From: a virus
Strand: one strand, 5' to 3'
DNA length: 26,463 nt
IMG/VR virus record: IMGVR_UViG_3300013125_000041
Coordinates: 1-26,463 of that record
The notes under the pieces were generated by a model that worked only from the letters and a program-made list of their open reading frames with translations, did not search any database and was not told where the DNA came from. Below are positions 18,673 to 26,241 of this stretch, one piece after another (position 1 is the stretch's first letter; each line of letters begins with the position of its first letter). The translations under genes were made by a program, and so were the position numbers.

Positions 18673-19917
18673 CTACCACATTAATAGTTCATCGTCCTCC
18701 GTAAGTTTAGCAGCCTCAACGTAACCTCTGTTTTTGGTGTACACTTGGTGATCTGGAGTCAATTTTATGATCGATCCATTTTCCAACTCGAGCTTTATGA
18801 GTTCGGCGTTTTGTCTGGTTAAATCAGCAGCTTCTATAGACATGAGCTCTCGAGTTGCGGTTTTTTCATCATACGTCCAGACCTTTGGGCAGGATCCGGT
18901 TTTTTTATGAAGATTTACTAATTCTCTGATCGGTATCTCTCCGTTCTTGGTTTGAATGAGAGTATCTCCGCTCAAGCAACACGGATTGGTTCCCCAGTCC
19001 TTGTCGTTGCTGAAGTAAATTCCCGGCTCTCCTGCTCCCGATGCTTTGATCTTGCCCCATAAGTCGAGGAAGAATTCCTTTTCGATCTTGTTTCTCAACA
19101 GCACAGCAGAGTTGTTAGCTCTTCCCCTTTGTGGGTTCAGTTCCCACCACATTCCAGCCTTTGATGAAATCATTTCATCGTCGTCAGCACTGAACAGGCT
19201 GATCAGAGCAGCTCTACGAATTCCACCGGTTAGGACAGCGTCCGCAATGTGGCATACGAGATCGTGAACTTCGATCGGCTTCAGTTTCTCGTTGTTCTCC
19301 TTTTGGGATAGTAGACCCTCAATTTTCATTAGGCATTCCTTAAGCGGTTGCGGCCCCGGCGCTTTACCGCCGGAAGTTACGAGCTTTACTCCCTTCTGCC
19401 GAATGCCCCTGAAATCGAAATCGATCGCTGATCCTCCGAAAAAGTAGGATTTTACGAGAACTTTAACAGCATCGGCCCAACCCTCTATACTGTCACCAAT
19501 GAGAAACCTACGCTTGCGATTCGGATTCGGCTTATTGATTTCGGGTAAGTTGTCAACGTGATGCTTCTGAACGCTGAATCCGACTCCAGTTCCGCCAAGT
19601 AGCAGAAACATGATTTCGCTGAACGCTCTCCAATCATCGATTGGTAGGTACGCACAATTGTAAATTCGGTTCGGAGAAATTTCGATAGGTTTTCCACCGA
19701 ACTGTAATGATCTCATTGAGGGCAGAACTTTTCTATCGTAAACCAACTTGTAATTCTCTCGAATTTCTTCCTCAAGTTCCGGGTATTTTTTGATATGCAT
19801 GTTCATGTTTCGCGTCACCAGTTCGTCCCATGTTTCTCGTCTCTTCATCTCTGGAGAGTACCTCGCGTACTTCATGTAAACGGTGATGTCGCTCAAAATT
19901 TGGTTTGATAATTCCAT
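18673..19917 (-). CDS. nrdJ: Class II ribonucleotide reductase, N-terminal half with N-intein
   Basis: The 414-aa product has an N-extein of 313 residues and an N-intein of 101. The extein matches monomeric adenosylcobalamin-dependent reductases: KVLPSMRSLQFGG, IYNCAYLPID (the redox Cys that reduces substrate), LLGGTGVG and TGGIRRAALISLF. It ends WGTNPC, where the Cys is the thiyl-radical residue. The intein starts immediately after, CLSGDTLIQTKNGEIPIREL, and includes TPDHQVYTKNRGYV (block B) before stopping at LLMW. The intein therefore sits at the most conserved position of the enzyme, which should be inactive until spliced. The start is the only ATG at the head of the frame. Confidence 0.94.
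   Translation of the reverse strand: MELSNQILSDITVYMKYARYSPEMKRRETWDELVTRNMNMHIKKYPELEEEIRENYKLVYDRKVLPSMRSLQFGGKPIEISPNRIYNCAYLPIDDWRAFSEIMFLLLGGTGVGFSVQKHHVDNLPEINKPNPNRKRRFLIGDSIEGWADAVKVLVKSYFFGGSAIDFDFRGIRQKGVKLVTSGGKAPGPQPLKECLMKIEGLLSQKENNEKLKPIEVHDLVCHIADAVLTGGIRRAALISLFSADDDEMISSKAGMWWELNPQRGRANNSAVLLRNKIEKEFFLDLWGKIKASGAGEPGIYFSNDKDWGTNPCCLSGDTLIQTKNGEIPIRELVNLHKKTGSCPKVWTYDEKTATRELMSIEAADLTRQNAELIKLELENGSIIKLTPDHQVYTKNRGYVEAAKLTEDDELLMW
18676..18978 (-). other. N-intein coding segment (101 aa)
   Basis: It begins with Cys1 after NPC and contains block A (CLSGDTLI) and block B (TPDHQVY). There is no internal nuclease domain. The stretch LTRQNAELIKLELENG and TKNRGYVEAAKL resembles the NrdJ-1 split intein. 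Confidence 0.92.
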
Positions 19918-20057
19918 ACTTTTTGCTATCGTTTTTTTAAGATCTGTTTGTCAATTTGTTAAGTGGAAGCCTTTCGAATTTGAATACTATTACTATCGAC
20001 TCTCTGTTCGACTAGTGATAACATGAGCTGGTCGGAAGATCACTAATTGTGGTTCCG

Positions 20058-20150
20058 TTACGTTACGTACTTGAATTCTCTAATTTGGATTTGATCTGGG
20101 GATGACCTCGTATGTGAAGCTGGAGTTAGTATTCTTGTCAGATCAATCAT
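20058..20150 (-). CDS. Possible 30-aa late peptide
   Basis: A short frame (MIDLTRILTPASHTRSS...) starts about 29 nt downstream of an exact late box at 20179-20186. It has no Shine-Dalgarno sequence and no recognisable family. It may instead be part of the leader of the nrdJ transcript. Confidence 0.25.
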   Translation of the reverse strand: MIDLTRILTPASHTRSSPDQIQIREFKYVT

Positions 20151-20171
20151 GTTAGTAAAAATGGAAAGGTT

Positions 20172-20190
20172 TCAGTCTTATTTATACTGA
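20172..20190 (-). promoter_or_regulatory. Late promoter box TATAAATA in a short stem-loop
   Basis: The box at 20179-20186 (minus strand) lies between TCAGT (20172-20176) and ACTGA (20186-20190), a 5-bp inverted repeat. It may drive nrdJ or the 30-aa frame late in infection. Confidence 0.55.
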
Positions 20191-20210
20191 CTGTACTGTC
20201 GTTGGTTTGA

Positions 20211-20218
20211 AATAAATA
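20211..20218 (+). promoter_or_regulatory. Late-type promoter box (AATAAATA) before amidase
   Basis: It lies 17 nt upstream of the amidase ATG, leaving a leader of about 12 nt rich in A. This is consistent with late expression of lysis genes. Confidence 0.5.
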
Positions 20219-20235
20219 ATAAAAAATTCTAAAAC

Positions 20236-20898
20236 ATGAAGCCGATTACTCAATATTCATTTCCTGCTGACCAGTACGTACAGGAAGAAACGCAAAAGAA
20301 ACAAATTTACCTCCATCACACAGCTGGAAACCCAAATCCGTTCGCTACCTTTGACTGGTGGGCAAGCAATTCCGATAGGATCGCAACTTGCATCGTGATC
20401 GGAGGAAGGCCGACGTCCGGAAAATGGATAGACGGTCAAATCGTTCAGGGGTACTCCTCGAAATTCTGGGCATTTCACCTTGGCCTGAAGCAAGCTATTT
20501 TCGATGCTCATTACGTTCCTTACCAGAAGCTCGATAAGATCAGCATTGGAATCGAAACCTGCAACTGGGGTCAGTTGACATTAGCGTCGGACGGATCCTT
20601 CAAGAATTACGTAAATCGTACGGTTCCAGAAACCGAAGTTTGCGAACTTGACAAACCGTTTAAGGGCTTCAAGTACTATCATGCCTACACGGACGCCCAG
20701 ATAGAGAGCATTTACCAATTGCTCGTTTTCTGGAATCAGAGGTTCGGCATTCCTCTAGCATACAACCCTGATATTTGGGGTGTTTCTCCACGAGCTTTGC
20801 GTGGAGAACCTGGAGTTTACACTCACAACTCGGTAAGGTCCGATAAAAACGACATGTCGCCTCAGCCGAAGCTGGTGGCCATGCTAAAATCACTCTAA
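20236..20898 (+). CDS. N-acetylmuramoyl-L-alanine amidase (endolysin)
   Basis: The 220-aa product is a stand-alone amidase_2 domain. Zinc ligands are expected at H27/H28 (IYLHHTAG), H197 (YTHNSVRSDK) and D206 (KNDMSPQP); WAFHLG at 78-83 and GIETCNWG at 105-112 are further family motifs. It cleaves the amide between muramic acid and the stem peptide. There is no signal peptide, so a holin or other exit is needed. It is preceded by a late-type box and followed 15 nt later by the GH16 gene, forming a wall/glycan-degrading pair. Confidence 0.9.
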   Translation: MKPITQYSFPADQYVQEETQKKQIYLHHTAGNPNPFATFDWWASNSDRIATCIVIGGRPTSGKWIDGQIVQGYSSKFWAFHLGLKQAIFDAHYVPYQKLDKISIGIETCNWGQLTLASDGSFKNYVNRTVPETEVCELDKPFKGFKYYHAYTDAQIESIYQLLVFWNQRFGIPLAYNPDIWGVSPRALRGEPGVYTHNSVRSDKNDMSPQPKLVAMLKSL

Positions 20899-20913
20899 CC
20901 TATATTCTATAAC

Positions 20914-21846
20914 ATGAGTTTCAAAACCTGGCTATTGAATGGCTGGTATTATGCACGTTTTTACTGGAAAGCCTATTTCACGAATTATTTCAAGAACCCA
21001 CAAGTTAATGAAAATCCTGAAAAACCTGGCTATTCTCTAGAATTCTCTGATGAATTCAATGACCCAATTGATTGGGAAAAATGGCGTTGGTGTGAAGGCT
21101 GGGGTTGTAAAAGAGATCAGGTCATCTTCAAGCAAGAACAAGTATCACAAATTGAATCGAATGCAGTGCTTACTTCTGATTTGAACAACGTTGAAGGAGA
21201 ACCGTTAGTAAAATCAGGAGGATTGTACTCTTGGAATTCTTACTTTTTCAAGCATGGATTCTTCGAATCCAGATGGAAGCTAACTCCGGACGGAATAAAG
21301 TATTGGCCAGCATATTGGCTTAGTTCAATAGACAGTTGGCCTCTTGAAATCGACGTATTCGAATTGATGGGAGACAATAGTTCGTATTTCACGATGACTC
21401 TTCATTGGAGGAACGTTTGGACTAATGAAAAAGAAATTCAGAAGATTTACGATGAAATCCAAGCCGTGTACGGATACGTTCCAACGGATTACGATAACAC
21501 AATAAGATTTTTGCAACAACCGGAATGGAGTGAACAGAAACAAGCGTTCATTGATAGGTTGGGTGCATTGACATCTCACGAAATGAAAGGTCGGCGTTTG
21601 AAATTTCCAGGAAAAGATTTCTTGGCGAAAGACTATCACACTTGGGCATGCGAATGGACGGACAAAAAAGTAGTGTGGTACTTGGATAATCTCCCAGTTT
21701 ATGTTCTGGACAAACACGTTCCGGAAAGAAACATGTTTCTCTTACTAACTCATAACTACACCTACGATAAAACGGTTGGCCCCGATTCAACTGCCGTTCC
21801 TAAGAGCGTTTACCTCGATTACGTTAGGGGATACAAGAAAGATTAA
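20914..21846 (+). CDS. GH16-family glucanase-like hydrolase
   Basis: The 310-aa product has a hydrophobic-aromatic N-terminus (residues 3-27, WLLNGWYYARFYW) and then a concanavalin-type GH16 domain: YSLEFSDEFN at 40-49, GLYSWNSYFFKHGFFESRWK, YWPAYWLSS and EIDVFE at 145-150. The last is the GH16 active-site signature, with E145 as nucleophile and E150 as acid/base. Later come WACEWTDKKVVWYLDN and PKSVYLDYVRGY. GH16 enzymes cut beta-1,3/1,4-glucans, agars and carrageenans. It could open a host capsule, storage glucan or envelope polysaccharide at lysis. It is convergent with prs with a 4-nt overlap. Confidence 0.88.
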   Translation: MSFKTWLLNGWYYARFYWKAYFTNYFKNPQVNENPEKPGYSLEFSDEFNDPIDWEKWRWCEGWGCKRDQVIFKQEQVSQIESNAVLTSDLNNVEGEPLVKSGGLYSWNSYFFKHGFFESRWKLTPDGIKYWPAYWLSSIDSWPLEIDVFELMGDNSSYFTMTLHWRNVWTNEKEIQKIYDEIQAVYGYVPTDYDNTIRFLQQPEWSEQKQAFIDRLGALTSHEMKGRRLKFPGKDFLAKDYHTWACEWTDKKVVWYLDNLPVYVLDKHVPERNMFLLLTHNYTYDKTVGPDSTAVPKSVYLDYVRGYKKD

Positions 21847-22778
21847 ACCTTGTCTAGGCGCTCGTCCATTGAGCTTCGATTGACGATGGCTTCTATCGCG
21901 GCAGATAAGACATGAGCACAGCTTATTACTTTTATCTTTGGCGTTTCCACCTGTTCGATGGAATCAGTAATGACGAGTTGATCTAAGAATTGACTCGTCA
22001 TTATTTTTTCTCTACCGTTTCCCGATAGAATTCCGTGCGAGATCAGGGCGGTTACTTTTTTAGCTCCACCGTCCTTCAGCAGTTCTGCAGCCTTCACCAA
22101 CGTTCCGCCAGTATCGACCATGTCATCGAGAAGAAGAACGTGCTTGTCGGAAACTTCGCCGATAAGGTCCATTCTCTCGATCGCGTTCGGCCGAGTTCTC
22201 AGCTTCGACATCATTGCGAAGGTCGCTTCCGGAAAGCGACGAAGGAATTTCTGGTAGAACCGCATGGCTCTCTTCACTCCACCTGCGTCCGGCGAACAAA
22301 CGCAGTAATCGTCTGCCTTGAGACTCTTGCTGAACTTGCTGAAAGCAACGCTTCCTGGAATCATGTTGACCGGTATGTTGAAGAAGCCCTGAATCTGTTC
22401 GGAATGCAGGTCGATGGAGATCACCTTAGAGGCACCCGCCGCCTCGAATAGTGTAGCCATAAGCTTGGCGCCAATCGCACCCCTGGATCCCTCTTTTCTG
22501 TCCTGTCGTGAATAACCCAAGTACGGCATGACTATGATTATTTCGCTGGCCGAAGCAAGCTTTGCGGCTTGAATGGTCAGGAACATCGTGAGTATTTTTT
22601 CTGGGGTAGTGGTGCTTCCGACGAGGAAGACTTTTTTCTCGCGCACCGTTTCGAGGAATTGCGGGCTAAGTTCTCCGTCTGAGAAACGATCGACCTTAAA
22701 CCGGCCGAGCTCGATACCGAGCTCGTCTGCTATCTTCTGCGCTAATGATGATCCGTCAACTGAAAAAATTTTATACAT
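21843..22778 (-). CDS. prs: Ribose-phosphate pyrophosphokinase
   Basis: The 311-aa protein has all signature motifs: PYLGYSRQDRK (84-94, ATP binding), SIDLHSEQIQGFF (121-133), CSPDAGGVKRA with the catalytic Lys at about 169, and HVLLLDDMVDTGGTL (213-227, the PRPP/ribose-phosphate loop). It makes PRPP from ribose 5-phosphate and ATP. In several large phages prs sits with nicotinamide phosphoribosyltransferase to rebuild NAD+. No such partner is visible in this window. The length is normal and the start (MYKIFSVDGS) is well placed, with no Shine-Dalgarno sequence. Confidence 0.95.
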   Translation of the reverse strand: MYKIFSVDGSSLAQKIADELGIELGRFKVDRFSDGELSPQFLETVREKKVFLVGSTTTPEKILTMFLTIQAAKLASASEIIIVMPYLGYSRQDRKEGSRGAIGAKLMATLFEAAGASKVISIDLHSEQIQGFFNIPVNMIPGSVAFSKFSKSLKADDYCVCSPDAGGVKRAMRFYQKFLRRFPEATFAMMSKLRTRPNAIERMDLIGEVSDKHVLLLDDMVDTGGTLVKAAELLKDGGAKKVTALISHGILSGNGREKIMTSQFLDQLVITDSIEQVETPKIKVISCAHVLSAAIEAIVNRSSMDERLDKV

Positions 22779-22788
22779 TCATGCTTGA

Positions 22789-23250
22789 TTATTTTGGCAC
22801 CAAAACTGTCTGGTTCAAACCAGTTGCGACCACCCAGAAGGTGTACGTTCCGGTTATATCAAGATAAGGCGGTTCATAATCATCCGGGTATCTCATTGGT
22901 CTTCCGCCCGGATTGTAAAAACCCTCACGTTTGTTCTTCTGTCCGATGATGATTCCTGAGCCAGCTTTTCTTTTGAAAATGACCTTTCTTAATGCAGGAG
23001 GAAAGTAAAGTTCGCCTGGTCTTGAAACGCTTTCTTTTTGCGGAACTATCGTGAATATTTCTTCGCCGTCATAGATCTTACGATACTTGAAGTCCTCCTC
23101 GGCGATGTAAACCACATCGTGAAAGATCTCGGTGAATTCGATCCTATCGCCGAATTTCGATTTCATTGTGCTGTTAGTCATAATTGAATGGGCTAAATTC
23201 ACGTAAAAAATTTTGTCTCTGCTGAATGCGACCGCATCGAACGAGCTCAT
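22789..23250 (-). CDS. Unknown phage protein
   Basis: The 153-aa product begins MSSFDAVAFSRDKIFYVNLA and contains ELYFPPALRKVIFKRK and a Gly/Pro-rich YNPGGRPMRYPDDYEPPY, ending in a beta-prone segment. GGAG directly precedes the ATG, one of the better ribosome sites in the window. It lies 10 nt upstream of prs, so the two are probably co-transcribed. I recognise no family. Confidence 0.7.
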   Translation of the reverse strand: MSSFDAVAFSRDKIFYVNLAHSIMTNSTMKSKFGDRIEFTEIFHDVVYIAEEDFKYRKIYDGEEIFTIVPQKESVSRPGELYFPPALRKVIFKRKAGSGIIIGQKNKREGFYNPGGRPMRYPDDYEPPYLDITGTYTFWVVATGLNQTVLVPK

Positions 23251-23335
23251 CTCCGAGCTTCTTCATGATGTTTCCGGTTCCGGCAACATTAATATAAATC
23301 ACGTGGCTGTTGGTTTCAGGATAGGTGAAAGTTAT

Positions 23336-23449
23336 CTAAGCTTTGTCTGGAGCCATGACATTATTTGGATTTTCACCGGAAGCACGGTACTTGAAGCCTA
23401 ACGATTCGGCCATTTCACGAACGTCTGCAATTGTCACCTTGTTTTTCAT
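23336..23449 (-). CDS. 37-aa protein ending at an in-frame amber
   Basis: The ATG overlaps the upstream stop in an ATGA, so the frame is probably translated: MKNKVTIADVREMAESLGFK, then YRASGENPNN to APDKA-stop. The same frame stays open beyond the TAG for about 60 codons, starting ITFTYPETNSHVIYINVAGT, which reads like ordinary protein. The gene may be interrupted by a nonsense mutation or undergo read-through. Other genes here use TAG as a normal stop, so general recoding is unlikely. Confidence 0.5.
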   Translation of the reverse strand: MKNKVTIADVREMAESLGFKYRASGENPNNVMAPDKA

Positions 23450-23796
23450 ACTCTGTTTCCAGTTAAGATCATGTAATCTGCACCACTTCTGTTAGGTCCA
23501 TCTATACCATCATCAATGTGATACGAAATTTTCCATTCAGCTTTTTCGTAACGATCCTTTAACTCGTCCGCCATCATTCTTTTTCTGATTGGCTTTAACC
23601 AGGTTCTAAATTGTTTTGCTATTGGATCGTATTCGAAGTTTGCTATCCCTAAGAATATCCACACTTCATTTCTGGTTTTGAACTGATTTAGGATTTCGCT
23701 ATCGATGTGTTGTTCGACAGTAGAGACTATTGACAGTTCTTCTTCCGTCAATGGTTTCTTGTCGATTTTATTCAATTTACTGTACTTAATTGCCAT
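23446..23796 (-). CDS. Unknown phage protein
   Basis: The 116-aa product starts MAIKYSKLNKIDKKPLTEEE. It has a helical N-terminal half (LSIVSTVEQHIDSEILNQF) and WKISYHIDDGIDGPNRSGAD near the C-terminus. There is no motif that I can name. It is part of the minus-strand run between the 272-aa gene and prs and is coupled to the next frame by ATGA. Confidence 0.65.
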   Translation of the reverse strand: MAIKYSKLNKIDKKPLTEEELSIVSTVEQHIDSEILNQFKTRNEVWIFLGIANFEYDPIAKQFRTWLKPIRKRMMADELKDRYEKAEWKISYHIDDGIDGPNRSGADYMILTGNRV

Positions 23797-23845
23797 GGTA
23801 GGGGTTAATTTTTGAATCCGCCGCTTTTCGAAAGGAGGTAATGAC

Positions 23846-24664
23846 TTATAGAGATTTGAAGAGGTCTTCCTTGGTAGGAAATACGTCTTTTTCCTGGAAT
23901 TCGCCGTGGCAGGTAGAGTAGATCGTGCTGTTCGGGCCGAACCTCTGGAAAGCTTCCTTCTGCGCTGCAGTTACCGCATTGATGTCGGAATTCTCGGTGT
24001 TTGCACGTGAAAGAACGCGGGCCGAATGTACCAGGTTGTTCTTCATGTAGAAGACCAGCTGACCGATCTCGTACTTGTAATCCGGAGCAACTCTCTTGAG
24101 GCCGGCGTTTTCGACCGAGGTCACGATGATCAGCATGCCCATGTTGTACAGGTCCTTCGCGATTGCTGCGAATTCTTCCTTGGTGCCGATCACACTGTCC
24201 CACAAGGTGGAGAAGATCGCATTGCTCTCGCCGAAGTACGTCCAGCCGCCTGCTGCGTTCTGTTTCTTGTAAATTTCCAGGCCGTTGGCGAGTACGGCAA
24301 CGCGAATGAATCCGTTCTTTTTGTTATACTCCAGACGTTCGTCTTCGTTCAGTCTCTGCACTGATTTGTTCGGAGTTCCGGTCGTGCCGGTTGCGACTGC
24401 ATTCTCGGGAGGAGCCGTGGTCAGGTCAGCCTGTTTCACGAACATGTACTGGCCCCTCGAGCTACGAACTGCCAAGCCTTTGGAAACTAAAGATTTGCAA
24501 TGAGGACTTGCCCATCCACTGTAATCGCTGGAATCGTAATACGCTTTGTCAAGGCCGTTTGCTTTCTTGTAAGCCTTTCCGATCTCGGTAGGAGATACGT
24601 AAACGTTCGGCTGCTTTGCGAGGTAATCTAATACCCACTGCTGTTTAACTGTTGTTGCGTTCAT
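23846..24664 (-). CDS. Unknown phage protein with possible winged-helix N-terminus
   Basis: The 272-aa product starts MNATTVKQQWVLDYLAKQPN. Residues 1-75 have the helix-helix-wing pattern of a winged-helix domain (VSPTEIGKAY, then CKSLVSKGLAVRSSRGQYMF). A Thr/Pro/Ala-rich linker follows (about 78-100), then a C-terminal domain with VAVLANGLEIYKKQ, IFSTLWDSVIG and LYNMGMLIIV. DNA binding is inferred from the pattern only. A high-scoring second frame (23805-24203) is a shadow. Confidence 0.68.
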   Translation of the reverse strand: MNATTVKQQWVLDYLAKQPNVYVSPTEIGKAYKKANGLDKAYYDSSDYSGWASPHCKSLVSKGLAVRSSRGQYMFVKQADLTTAPPENAVATGTTGTPNKSVQRLNEDERLEYNKKNGFIRVAVLANGLEIYKKQNAAGGWTYFGESNAIFSTLWDSVIGTKEEFAAIAKDLYNMGMLIIVTSVENAGLKRVAPDYKYEIGQLVFYMKNNLVHSARVLSRANTENSDINAVTAAQKEAFQRFGPNSTIYSTCHGEFQEKDVFPTKEDLFKSL

Positions 24665-24742
24665 ATTTCTTCTTGAAGTTTAGATCCGTTTGGTTTGGTA
24701 TAAACTACCATTCTTGGTGTCACTTGGAACTTTTTGCCAGTT
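24665..24742 (-). other. Short spacer with a possible 16-codon frame
   Basis: A frame MVVYTKPNGSKLQEEI ends by overlapping the ATG of the 272-aa gene (ATATGA). The same frame is open upstream without a start (KTGKKFQVTPR). It may be a leader peptide, a tiny gene or the remnant of a longer one. Confidence 0.3.
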
Positions 24743-24880
24743 TTAATCGTCTTTGTCGTTATACAATGCTTTAACTGCGAAATAATTCATCAACCACCAA
24801 GCAGCAAACACGCACAAAATGTAAATTGCATATTGGCGATCAGTCATATTACCTAACCAATGTACAAGAGCATGTATCAT
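24743..24880 (-). CDS. 45-aa single-pass membrane protein
   Basis: The frame MIHALVHWLGNMTDRQYAIY continues ILCVFAAWWLMNYFAV, a single hydrophobic segment at about residues 18-37, and ends with a charged tail (YNDKDD). Its ATG overlaps the topoisomerase stop (ATGA), so it is translated by coupling. It may be a small accessory or membrane-modifying protein. No family is recognised. Confidence 0.6.
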   Translation of the reverse strand: MIHALVHWLGNMTDRQYAIYILCVFAAWWLMNYFAVKALYNDKDD

Positions 24881-26241
24881 TCGTGAATCGTAGTTTTCAA
24901 AGTCTGTTTAAGCTTAATAAGATCTTCTTTGTACATGTCCAGAGGCAATCTCTTTTTGATTTCTGCCAGTTCCACTTTCGTTTCCTCGACTTCTTTCAAG
25001 AGCTGTTCGTACGTTTCCTTAGTCACGGAATGAATTGGCATTCCCAACAAGTAATTGTAAGACCCGTCCACCTCATCGAAGTTTCCAGCTTCCAAGTAGA
25101 GAACGATCTCTCGCTTTGGAACGTTGTTGATCTTCAACTTTCCGGCGATGATTTCCTTCACGAACCTTGCACGATTCGATAGGAAGCTTAGTTCACGTTC
25201 GTACTTGGCAATGAGGTATGCCTTGCGCTTGTCGTAGAATTTGAGACGGAAATTCACGAAGTACTCCACAACCTCCGGAATCGTACTGAACTCGATTAGC
25301 TTTCCATTCTCGTTCAAACAGGTCAGGTTCTCAGTTTCGGTCTCCACCATTTTAAGAGTCTGATCGAGCTTTCCCTTTGCTATCAATTTAGCAAGGACTG
25401 CACGTGAGAACTTCAACGTGTAGTTTATTCTGCTAGAGGAATTGTCCTCGTAATTGTAGATGATGCCTCTTTCGAGCAAAGAATTGAGATGCGCTTCGTA
25501 CTTCTGAAACGTGATGGATGGCGGAAGTTCGGAAACTTCGACCGTCGTGGTGTTCACGACATTGTACCGTCCACGCATGATGTACTGGTTCGTACCGTCC
25601 ACCTGTTCGACTGGCCCGTTGTAAGCGCTCCACCATGGAAGAAGCTTACCGACCTTCTTGCCTTCGAGAACTCTCTGGCAAGCGTCTATCAAGTCAAGAG
25701 GATTACGATTCAATATGTTAGTAGCAAAACCGACTGCGATTCCGGAGCTTCCGTTCAGAAGAACGGTTGGGATGATTGGTAAGAAGTACTTGGGCTCTAT
25801 CTCGCAGCCCTCTTCCACCCTGCTTTCGAGGAGTTCGAAGTCCTTGTAAAGCAACCGGAAATTCTTTGTCGTTTTCGTAGAAATGTAGCGAGCCGCTCCG
25901 GCTTCAGGAGAACGAAGGGATCCGAATTGGCCGATCTCTTCCAGTAACGGGAGAGAATTATTGAACGATTGAGCCATTCCAATGATTGCTCCGTTTAAGC
26001 TGCCATCGCCGTGGTGGTAATGTGCATCGGCTGCAATTTTTCCTCCAAGCTGAAAGATCTTCAACGGTTTTTCCGTACCGGTTTTCCAAACCTTGTCAGC
26101 AATGAAAATGATCTTTCTCTGAGTTGGTTTGAAACCATCGATGACGGATGGAATTGCTCGATTCTCGAGAGTGTACATTCCGTAAAGGGAATAATCCTCA
26201 TCGAGGTATTGTGTTACTGTCTTCTGTTTTGGTTGCGTCAT
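24877..26241 (-). CDS. 52: Type II DNA topoisomerase, medium (GyrA/ParC-like) subunit, T4 gp52-like
   Basis: The 454-aa length matches T4 gp52 (about 440) rather than full GyrA. Motifs: VIDGFKPTQRKIIF (33-46), HYHHGDGSLNGAIIGMAQ (74-91), IGQFGSLRSPEAGAARYIST with catalytic Y119 after R118, and GIAVGFATNI. The C-terminal third is a helical coiled region (EETKVELAEIKKRL). It cuts and religates both DNA strands together with a large ATPase subunit, acting in replication and origin use in T4-like phages. The large subunit is not visible in this window. The start overlaps the upstream stop by 3 nt. Confidence 0.93.
   Translation of the reverse strand: MTQPKQKTVTQYLDEDYSLYGMYTLENRAIPSVIDGFKPTQRKIIFIADKVWKTGTEKPLKIFQLGGKIAADAHYHHGDGSLNGAIIGMAQSFNNSLPLLEEIGQFGSLRSPEAGAARYISTKTTKNFRLLYKDFELLESRVEEGCEIEPKYFLPIIPTVLLNGSSGIAVGFATNILNRNPLDLIDACQRVLEGKKVGKLLPWWSAYNGPVEQVDGTNQYIMRGRYNVVNTTTVEVSELPPSITFQKYEAHLNSLLERGIIYNYEDNSSSRINYTLKFSRAVLAKLIAKGKLDQTLKMVETETENLTCLNENGKLIEFSTIPEVVEYFVNFRLKFYDKRKAYLIAKYERELSFLSNRARFVKEIIAGKLKINNVPKREIVLYLEAGNFDEVDGSYNYLLGMPIHSVTKETYEQLLKEVEETKVELAEIKKRLPLDMYKEDLIKLKQTLKTTIHE

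Larger units (their letters stand above)
19918..20235. other. Intergenic region with divergent late promoters and tiny frames
   Basis: The region separates nrdJ (minus) from the amidase (plus). It holds a minus-strand late box (20179-20186) and a plus-strand late-type box (20211-20218). Besides the 30-aa frame at 20058-20150, there is a 21-aa minus-strand frame starting near 20023. I see no terminator or other strong structure. Confidence 0.5.

Noticed and set aside
18673-19917. Possibility that the nrdJ split is a simple frameshift or assembly error
   Set aside because: The N-part ends where known N-inteins end, the C-part starts with a complete C-intein, and a full nuclease gene with promoter lies between. 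This is a consistent fractured-gene layout.
23336-23449. General TAG recoding in this phage
   Set aside because: Several genes (N-intein half, YkgJ-like, GIY-YIG at 3939) end at TAG exactly where protein ends or a following element is expected, so TAG works as a stop.
23805-24203. Second long minus-strand frame (132 codons) within the 272-aa gene
   Set aside because: It is rich in Arg, Gly, His and Gln with no protein-like motif pattern, and is a shadow of the better frame 23846-24664.
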